Shown: positions 56,181-64,000 of the stretch, in pieces | Layout of the letters: each line of letters starts with the position of its first letter | Position numbering within the stretch: the first letter of the stretch is position 1 | Assembly: GCA_036426205.1 (NCBI GenBank) | Contig: WSYH01002430.1 | Location: 23,001 to 87,000 of the forward strand | Source of the DNA: Ascaphus truei | Lineage: Eukaryota > Chordata > Amphibia > Anura > Ascaphidae | Length of the DNA: 64,000 nt | Direction of reading: 5' to 3' | The notes under the pieces: model-generated | The model's database searches: none | Told to the model about the DNA's origin: nothing | Seen by the model: the letters and a program-made list of their open reading frames with translations, nothing else | Translations under genes and position numbers: made by a program

Positions 56181-57947
56181 TAAGAGATTAAGAGGAGGAT
56201 GTCTTCAAAGTGCAAGGAGGCAGCTGCTAATCCTGACTTTTTACAGGGTGATAGTATTGACGCCCTTGGGGCCCAGTGACATTAGGGACATATAAATGGG
56301 TGAGTGAGGTAGGATTAGATGGACACTTACAATGGGAGGGGAACTGAGAGATTTGTTCCTGGTACTTGTTTTGTTTCCGTGCCCTAAGTAAGTGAGATGG
56401 GGTTTGGACCAACACATTGATATTTTATTGACTTCCAACTAGTGAGGCTTTTTAATCGTCAGTGAGACTTGACAGATCTGTATTATGTAGGTGGATTAAC
56501 CATTAATTTGTATATAAGGACAACCAGACGGCTCCAAATCAGACAAATGTGTCTGTTTTTTTATTTTATTAAAATATTGAAATCATAGATGTATTTGTAA
56601 GACTTTGTAGCAAGCTGCTTCCATCCCAACACTATACATATTTTGCTTTTTCTGACCGTTCCCCATCTTGCTGCTATTTGGGATGTCTTATTTGGGATGT
56701 GTGCCTCCCAAACCGCCTCCTTCTCTGGTACTCTTACCTCAGAAGAGTGTGAGGTCGGACCCTAAAACAGTGGAAACAATGCATTATAGACAAGATGTAG
56801 GCCTCACCGTTTCCTACGCTTGTTCTTACATGTACAGGCTCAGCAGCACCAATGGGACAATCTATTTTGCTTTTGATATATTTATCTCTAGCCATTGGGA
56901 TCAGGAACTCCATTTTGTGCGACATTAGGGGTGAACAGGGATGTTTTTGCAACAATCAGAACGTTGTTGTGTTGACATTGTGTACAGGAAAAACGACTGC
57001 AGAAACTTAACCTGGCACAGCTCCCGATGAGGTGACACCCAACCTCTTCTGTTGTGGGGTTTGCAAGCGGGAATCATGGCTGACACACAGAACTGGAACA
57101 TACCTCAATAAAGCGGCACAATGTGAAATCTTATATGTTTTTTTTAATATATAATTCAGTTCTGTTGTATTAAATAATGGTGACTGTTTTTTTTTTTTTT
57201 TTTTACATTTTTTTATTAAACTTTTAATGCCATTTTGAATGAGTTTTAAAGCATCCTTTGATTTCCATAGCAGGTTTATCCCACCTCCCCAGCAGTGCAA
57301 GAGCTTTGCAACATTTTCCTGTTTGGGATCATTGTTGGTTTGTGCCCAGCAGTTTGAGCTGCAAACTGTAACAATAGATAATGTTACCTTAGTAATATAA
57401 GGATATATTGTAGCTGCTGAGTTACACTGACTGAAGCAGCCATTATGTTAGGCACACACTCAGGATTTTTTCAGAATTATAATAACAGAAGCACCAAACG
57501 ATTGCCAGCTTAGGTAAGAATGTAGAATTATACATTGTCACACGCTTTACATATAATAATAGTAATAAAACAAAAAGTTGGAAAGTAGTATAGCTGCTTT
57601 AATCTGGCCGGCTGTACGGCTGCTCTGCAGGTTGTTTCGCGAGGCGCTTCTGAAGGAGCCATGTGCTGAGCTGTCTGTCTGTCAGCGTTCAGCAGCGTGC
57701 AGATTCGGGCATATCGCAGCAGTCTGCGCTGAGACACGGAGGGAGGGAGGTGTGGGGGTGTGGGGTGGCTGACAGCTTCCAGCACTTCTGGCAGTGGATA
57801 GAAAAGAGGAGATTGTAACGGGATCCCCCGCTGCTCACACCAACTTCATTGTCTTTTGGACTGAAGCGGGGTCTATAATGTGCAAACCTAGGAGAAAATA
57901 GCACCAGATGCATGGATAAGAGAAACATTGTATTAAAGGACATAGAC
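56181..57947. other. Unique DNA, no gene supported
   Basis: An 86-codon open frame at 56,668-56,928 has a balanced amino-acid composition (it includes SYACSYMYRLSSTNGTIYFA), but no recognised domain and no splice or start context that I can defend. It may be part of an old transposon. There is a T run at about 57,187-57,206. Nothing else is recognised. Confidence 0.35.
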
Positions 57948-57956
57948 ACACACACG

Positions 57957-58002
<46 letters not shown>

Positions 58003-58497
58003 CACTCACAGACACACATGCACAGTCACTCACAGACATACACACACACAGTGACTCACATATACATATATACAGTACATACTGTACACACACTCACTCA
58101 TAGACTCACAGGCACACACACACACACAGTCAGTTACAGACACACTTATACATAGATACACAGACACACATAGACACACACAGACCACATATGCATACAC
58201 ACACAGTCACTCACAGACACACTGTCACTGACAGACGGGCACAGTCACTCACAAACACACAAATATTCACTTCTGTGCTCACTTATATAGATATATACAG
58301 TCACTCACACATAGACATAGTCACTCACAGATACACACATACACTCAGTACTCACAGTATATATACACACAGTCACTCACATATACATTCATTCACTCAC
58401 TTATATAAACATACAGTATGCACAGTCACTCGCAGACATACACATATACATTGAGTCACTCACTTATACAAACATATACAGTACACAGTCACTCACA

Positions 58498-58546
<49 letters not shown>

Positions 58547-58835
58547 ACCACACCACCACACAAACGACACATCACCCACACACACACACACACACACACT
58601 CACACACACACACAGTATATACACAAAGACACGCACATAATCACAGACACATATATACACTGGTACATATATACTCACACAGACACATTCATACTCACAG
58701 ACACAAAGAATATACTTATAGACATATTTAGACACACTGGCACATATATACCATACTACCATACACACAGACACATACAGTATATACACAAAGACACATA
58801 CAGTATATACACACAGACACATACAGTATATACAG
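57948..58835. repeat. CA-rich compound microsatellite/minisatellite
   Basis: About 0.9 kb of (CA)n interspersed with ACTCACAGACACAC and TATATACACA motifs; pure CA tracts lie near 57,960-57,999 and 58,500-58,542. The His/Thr-rich open frames across it are by-products. Confidence 0.95.
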
Positions 58836-58949
58836 TATGAGATCAACCTCCTGTATTTTAAACATTTGGGGTCTCAGTGCAGTTAATTAACTATGTAGGA
58901 TCAAGCGGTCTATGGATAAAGCGTACAAGATATGTGTCACCCCTGTGCA

Positions 58950-59300
58950 GATAAAACACAAGGACATTTTCATGTAATCCCAATTTCCCCCTTCAGGGAA
59001 TTATTTTGCTCCACCTTGGGTAACCTGCGTTGCCTTCATATTACTTAGTGTCACTTAATTGCTTGAATAACTGTGGGCTGCAGAGAATAAATTGTCTCCC
59101 TAATGATTAGCTTTTCCAAGTGTCGAATGGCCCAGATGTTAATTGGGAACCTAAGCTTCTTAATTGCCCCGAAATTCAGAGATCATGCAGGAGTGGAGGT
59201 CATAAATCAATGGGAGATCATAACTTGCAGCTTATCTTGTCATGTTGAAATAGTTACACAGCCAGCAGTTAAACATACCCTCCAGAGGTACCTATTGTGT
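58950..59300. other. Unique DNA, candidate conserved noncoding element
   Basis: A repeat-free stretch with a dense set of TAAT cores: CTTAATTGC, CTAATGATTAGC, GTTAATTGGG, CTTAATTGCC, TAAATCAATGG. No splice-compatible ORF. The texture is that of a vertebrate developmental enhancer, as inference only. Confidence 0.35.
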
Positions 59301-59506
59301 AGGTACTGTGCCTACTAAAGCCAGCAGTACCTACTGTACCTATTGTTGCCCATCGGTGAGAGCACAGGGGCGCTCCAATGCCGGTCTCCCATTGGTTGGG
59401 GCTCGGAACCCTCACTTTTTACAGCAGCATAGAGATTGTTCACCGATGTGAAAAATAATCCGTGTGTTATATAGGGAAGTTATCACTACGTGTATGTTAT
59501 GTATAT

Positions 59507-60258
59507 ACAGTGGCCTGCAGAAGTATTCACCCCCTGCCAGTAATCTCACAAGATGTTGAGTTACAAATAATGTATGCACAGTTTTTCATACAAACTTTTT
59601 TCTTAATTCAAAGCTACAGCGCTGTAGTTGTTAGCTGAGCACTGTTATATGAGGAACAGGTTGAAATGTCAGCAAAGGAAATGTACTCGGTGCATAAGTA
59701 TTCTGCCCCATTTCTCCATACTTGGTAGACGCACCATTTGCTGCAATTACCGCTATGAGTCTTTTTGGATCGCTCCCTTCTTGCTTTGCACAGTAGGATG
59801 GTGACATTTGTGCCCATTCTTCACGGGTAAATCGATCCAGTTCTGATAAGTTTGTTGGGGATCGTCGATGGACGGCAATCTTCAAGTCTCGCCATAAAAG
59901 TTCGATTGGATTTAAGTCAGGACTGTGACTGGGTCACTCAAGAACATCCATTCTCGTCTTGTTCAACCACCCCAGTGTGGCTTTGGCTTTGTGCTTTGGT
60001 TCATTGTCCTGCTGACATGTGAATTTCCTCCCCAGTGAGGGTCTTGGCTGAACTCAAACAGGTTTTCCACAAGGATTCACGTGTAGTTTGCCCCATCCAT
60101 TCCCCCCTCTACCTGAGATGCCTCCCAGTCCCTGCTGAATAGAAGCTTCCCCATAACATGATGCTTGACTGTTGGGATGGTGTTGACTGGGTGATGTGGA
60201 GTGTTGGGGTTGCGCCAGACGTAATGCTTGGAATTTAGACCAAACGTTAGTTTAAAAC
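59507..60258 (-). mobile_element. Tc1-like transposon, 5'-truncated
   Basis: It starts (plus strand) CAGTGGCCTGCAGAAGTATT preceded by TA, a Tc1/mariner terminal repeat, and carries the 3' half of a transposase on the minus strand. Similarity stops abruptly near 60,258, so the transposase 5' part and the other terminal repeat are lost. Confidence 0.85.
59631..60258 (-). pseudogene. Tc1-like transposase fragment, DD34E type
   Basis: From N- to C-terminal side: GLNSKHYVWRNPNTPHHP, a frameshifted 'SIMLWGSFYSAGTG' block, MDGANYT, then QDNEPKHKAKATLGWL, PDLNPIELLWRDLK and PKRLIAVIAANGASTKY. The catalytic Asp of QDN and Glu of NPIE are 34 residues apart, the Tc1 spacing. The first catalytic Asp region is missing. 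A TGA at 59,934-59,936 replaces the Trp normally before PSHSPD, and at least two frame changes are present, so it is dead. Confidence 0.9.
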
Positions 60259-60392
60259 TCACACTTGCTGTACAAAACCACATGCAGTAAGAAAATTCTG
60301 CAGAACTGGAGCAAGAAGCAGCTGGAAAGTTATCAGAGAATTCAAAATCCGGTACTGTACAGTATTTTTGCCGCAGTTTTGATCCAGTAGAA

Positions 60393-60858
60393 CAGTGTTT
60401 CTCAACCAGGGAGCAGCAGCCTCCAGGAGCAGCACAGTAATGGCAGCTCAGCTGGGGCATCCTGCGCTGTCTGGAGACTGAGTGGCTGTGATCTGTCTCT
60501 ACTACCTCTCCTCCCAGCCCGACACAGAGGAGAGACGACTTGTGGATCAGAGCTCCCTGCCATGAATGTAGAGTGTGTGATAGAGAAAGGTGATGAGTGT
60601 GCGATGTGAGAAGGGCAGGAGGTTGTGAAAACGGGTGAGTGTGCTCTGTGATGGGGGGGGGGGATGGGGTGAATATTGAGTTTCTGGAGAATAGTGGTGT
60701 GTGAGTATGCTAGAAGGGGGTGAGTGTAGTGTGTGTGTGCCTGTGAGGAGGACGCTTATGCTGCGTGTGGGCGAGAATGGTTGCTTGTGGTCTGCTGAGC
60801 AGGGGTTCCCCAAGATTTAACCAGGGGTACTCGTGCTCAAAAAAGGTTGAGAACCCCG
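60393..60858. mobile_element. hAT-type non-autonomous element
   Basis: It starts CAGTGTTTCTCAACCAGGG and ends AAAAGGTTGAGAACCCCGG, an inverted pair of hAT type. The body has no ORF of note and includes a G run (about 60,654-60,663). Target duplication is not clear. Confidence 0.6.
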
Positions 60859-60859
60859 G

Positions 60860-61253
60860 CAGTGGGCGTTTTAGATCAATTACAAGGGAAGATTGGTGGT
60901 ACCCGAGGCTGTGATAACTGTAATAATGTCATAATGAAACAAAAGGAAGAGATGAAATCACTATGATAGTATTTATTAAAGCAACAATGATAATTTATAA
61001 TGCTATGTTGTAACGCAGAGGTACTGACCGGCATCCTGGTATTTCCCTGGAAGTCCCCAGGGTCTCATGAAACATATTTATATCATAGGATATGTTCTCT
61101 TTTTAGCCACTATAATTATTTTTTGCGTAATTATTTTTATAGAGTATTCAGTGAAGTGATCTTAAAAATAGAAAGTATTGCCCATATTGTGATATTATTG
61201 GAATGGGGCCACAAGAAGATGCAACTTTATTTAAACAAAAATGACTAGTAGTA
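60860..61253. other. Unique AT-rich DNA, no gene seen
   Basis: Nothing recognised. Confidence 0.35.
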
Positions 61254-61483
61254 CAGGTCAACCCCGTTATAACGCGATCCGTAACAACGCGAATCCGCTT
61301 ATAACGCGATGCAAGCGTGGCTCCCAATTTTCATATTTATGAATACTTTACAACACGATTATTGGGATCTTAAATACTTTATTGCACAATGCATACAATT
61401 GTACATTATTTCTAACGCGATCCGCTTATAGCGCGATGTGATTCTTTGGACCCCAAGCTCAGCGTTATAAGGGGGTTGAGCTG
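61254..61483. mobile_element. TA-flanked inverted-repeat MITE (TTATAACGC family)
   Basis: Ends CAGGTCAACCCCGTTATAAC and AGCGTTATAAGGGGGTTGAG plus CTG are inverted repeats of about 24 bp, each flanked by TA, in keeping with a Tc1/mariner-mobilised MITE. A reverse-oriented, eroded copy lies at 38,841. Confidence 0.85.
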
Positions 61484-61640
61484 TATATTTTCTATACCTA
61501 AAGGAGGATTGGATTCCAAGGAGTGAATAGAAAGCTTGTTAGGTTTTCACAGAGCAGAAAAGATTGATAACTGTTACCACCATATGCATATTTTAATTCA
61601 TTGTATTATTTATATTTTTCATAAGTAGGCATTGAGCTTT

Positions 61641-62402
61641 AGGCTAAGGCCCCGCGGCACGCGTCCGCACGGCCGCCGTGCTTGCCGGCGGCGCGTGCAA
61701 TTCACTGCACCGCGATCTGTGGTCTGCAGTGAATTTTTTCCGGCGGGGGGGGGGGGGGGGGGGCCAAAACGGGGGGGGGGGCGCGGCCATGATGTGAGGG
61801 GGCGGGACCATCACACAGCCCCACAGCACAGCGCTGCTGCCCCTCAGCCCCTCAGCCGCCCCACAGCAGCTCCACAGCAGCTCCACAGCAGCCAATCAGC
61901 CCCTGCAATTGACCGCTCCCTGCGGTCTGTAGGGAGCGGGAGCTGGGGGCGTGGTTTGAGCGGGGGGGCGTGGTGTGAGCTTGGGGGCGTGGTTTGAGGG
62001 GGGGGCGTGGTTTGAGGGGAGGGCTCTCGTGCTGTCCCCCCCCAACCTGTCAGTCCCTCTCCCCCCCTCCCGGAGCCCCCCTCCTCTCCTCCCCTCCCGG
62101 AGCATGGGCAGCCTGCGAAACGGGCACCAGAGGAGGGGGGGGGGGCGGCGCTATGCACGGCTGCACAGACAGGTGGCCGCCTCCCTCCCCGTAGCCACCT
62201 CCTTTCCCTCCTCATTGGCTGACTGCTGCACCACGTGACGCGTCACCGCTTCAGATCACCAGAAGCTTGCAGCATCGGCCGGCTGACGCGTCACAGCGCG
62301 CAGTCAGCCACGTCGGAAGGAGCCAGCGGGGACTGGAGGAAAGGAGCTGGTGGCCCGCGGCCGCGCGCGCCGCCGGACGCAGCGGGACCAAAGCCTTAGC
62401 CT
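61641..62402. mobile_element. GC-rich inverted-repeat element with long G runs
   Basis: AGGCTAAGGCCCCGCGG at the left and CCAAAGCCTTAGCCT at the right form decayed inverted ends. The interior is CpG-rich, with G19 at 61,745-61,763, G11 at 61,771-61,781 and repeated 'gggggcgtggtttgag' blocks. The many overlapping Pro/Arg/Gly-rich open frames in both strands are compositional. Confidence 0.6.
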
Positions 62403-62705
62403 TGACAATGAATATTTGATGATTTTATGTAAAATATTTCTTTTCTAGATCTGATCACGTCGTGTGTTTTTCTTTTGCAGGAATTTGTGGTTGGGCAAAG
62501 TTTGATAAACCCAAATGTCCCAATGTTCTCTCACTTGTTCGAAAGCAATAAACACATGGCCATCAGTGCTTGAAGCAACAGGCCGGGTCTGGAGTTAGAT
62601 AAACAAGTAAAGTATTTGTGGAGCTACTCTATATAAATCTAACTAAGTGTCTATCATATATTATAAGCGACGAAATCTAAAAAAAAACACCACTGGTCAC
62701 TGGTG

Positions 62706-62922
62706 CAGCACTCTAATCTGCCCTCCAAGAGAGCACTCTAATCTGCCCTCCTAGAGAGCACTCTAATCTGCCCTCCAAGAGAGCACTCTAATCTGCCCTC
62801 CAAGAGAGCACTCTAATCTGCCCTCCGAGAGAGCACTCTAATCTGCCCTCCGAGAGAGCACTCTAATCTGCCCTCCGAGAGAGCACTCTAATCTGCCCTC
62901 CAAGAGAGCACTCTAAATTATA
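62706..62922. repeat. 25-bp minisatellite, eight full copies
   Basis: Tandem copies of GAGAGCACTCTAATCTGCCC plus TCCAA. Units alternate CCAAGAG, CCTAGAG and CCGAGAG. Confidence 0.95.
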
Positions 62923-63865
62923 GCAGTACAGGACATGCAGGACAAAACCCAACAGAGAAAGAGAGCCTTGGACTTGTAAGGAAGGGGCAGTATGACATAA
63001 GCCCGGATGGGAGGAGTCCTTGCGTCCTGTTCTAGGATCTTTTTGAGCGCAGTCCCACCCACCCTGTTTTTTCGGCATGAGGGATGTCGGCGTTGGAAGA
63101 AAAGATCGTGATTTTGCTTTGTTTTGCCGCAGCTTGGGGTATGTGTTGGTGGAAGTAATGTTACTCTAGGAGGGGGACTAGGTCAGTATTGGCTCCTGGA
63201 GGGAGGTGGCAGACCTCGGAAGTATTTTAGTTGGGGAAGGCGGTACTATTCCAAGCTGCTGTTGGTGACCTTCCAGATGGAATTTGGGGAAGGCAGTGCC
63301 ATGCCAGACTAGGCTCGGTTGGGGTGGTAGTGACCGTCCGATGGGCTCTGTACATTCAGACTAAGGTACTAAATGGCTAGACGAGCGCGAGCTGAGGGTA
63401 TCCTTCGAGCTCTGGAAGATGTGGACAGAGCAATCTGGCTGGGGTCCTAGTTGAGGATGAATATGGAATATTTATCTGTTATAAATAAAAGCTGTGGACA
63501 TTAATTTCTCCCAAATAGTTGGGTGGTGTGTTTATTGTGAACGGGGGAGGGTCCAGCTCGAGGCGGGGGGTAAGTCAAGCAAACGTGAAATACTGTATAG
63601 GCAGAACAGAGGTAGCTGAAGGAGTCACCTGGCACATGGGCCGGAGGAGAAATGAAGAAGAACATGAAAACCCCCAATAAAATACCCAGAAGAATGGAGT
63701 CACACTCACGTTTGTTTCTCAATGAAGAGATGTTGGATGTAGGAACTCTTAACGTTTCCTTAGTTTGTTGGCGTTTATCATACACAGCTCTTGTTAGGTT
63801 CCGTTTCATAATCAAAACCTTTTATAGAAAAGCAGGAAATGCCATAGGATAATCCAGTTTTATTT
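62923..63865. other. Unique DNA, no gene supported
   Basis: No gene is recognised. ATAAATAAAAGC at about 63,481-63,492 is a polyadenylation-like signal that could belong to a retroelement terminal repeat, but no paired end was found. Confidence 0.35.
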
Positions 63866-63888
63866 AAAAAAAAAAAAAAAAAAAAAAC
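63866..63888. repeat. A23 homopolymer
   Basis: Twenty-three A bases, possibly a retroposon tail; no source element is identified upstream. Confidence 0.8.
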
Positions 63889-63936
63889 ACAAAATTAAAT
63901 AAAGAGCGGTTATTACAACGTTGTTACAGTCAAAAT

Positions 63937-64000
63937 GACCTAGCCACTGACTGAGCCACCTGTGCCGAAGAAGGGATACCCTGAAAACCTGACCTGTTGG
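63937..64000. mobile_element. hAT MITE (GATATCC family), cut by the window end
   Basis: 'gccactgactgagccacctg' then 'gaagggataccctgaaaacc' and 'tgacctgttgg' at the last base. This is the right half; the end lies outside the window. Confidence 0.8.

Noticed and set aside
56668..56928. 86-codon open frame as a real exon.
   Set aside because: No recognised domain, no supporting splice sites and no neighbouring coding sequence.
57912..58840. His/Thr-rich open frames.
   Set aside because: Direct translation of CA-rich microsatellite DNA.

Overview
This window looks like repeat-dominated, gene-free DNA from a large vertebrate genome, most likely an amphibian and probably a frog. The evidence is the mix of transposons: Tc1-like elements with DD34E transposase remains, many hAT-type MITEs with CAGGGG ends and 8-bp target duplications, GC-rich PIF/Harbinger-type MITEs with TAA duplications, the 3' end of an L2-type LINE, a tRNA-derived SINE with a MIR-like core, and long satellite arrays. 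The species call is inference. I found no host protein-coding gene, rRNA or tRNA gene that I can support. The only coding remains are broken transposase and reverse transcriptase fragments.

Layout: 1-3.4 kb is ordinary AT-rich DNA with one MITE. 3.4-8.7 kb is purine-rich, 8.7-15.4 kb is T/C-rich and 15.6-19.0 kb is T-poor. These three blocks have strange composition and probably a poor consensus, because a recognisable full-length Tc1-like element at 12.9-14.9 kb is inflated by many short insertions. 19.04-21.39 kb is a 38-bp satellite. 21.4-35 kb is normal-quality DNA dense in MITEs, some nested, with an L2 3' end, a 26-bp minisatellite, a SINE and a probable solo LTR. 35-40 kb holds GC-rich MITEs, a short 47-bp satellite and hammerhead-like motifs. 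40.26-46.01 kb is a 15-bp satellite interrupted by a MITE. 46.56-48.93 kb is a pyrimidine-rich satellite.

The most striking structure is a near-perfect palindrome centred at about 52,315. Each arm holds about 2.2 kb of unique DNA between the 47-bp satellite at the centre and the pyrimidine/purine satellite at the outside. The left arm is full of small indels and the right arm is clean. A fold-back read or assembly artefact is therefore a serious alternative to a real palindromic duplication.

55.8-64 kb is ordinary intergenic DNA with a CA-rich microsatellite, a truncated Tc1 element, two further MITEs, a GC-rich element with long G runs and a 25-bp minisatellite. Several AT-rich unique stretches with homeodomain-like TAAT motifs resemble vertebrate conserved noncoding elements, but this cannot be shown from one sequence.
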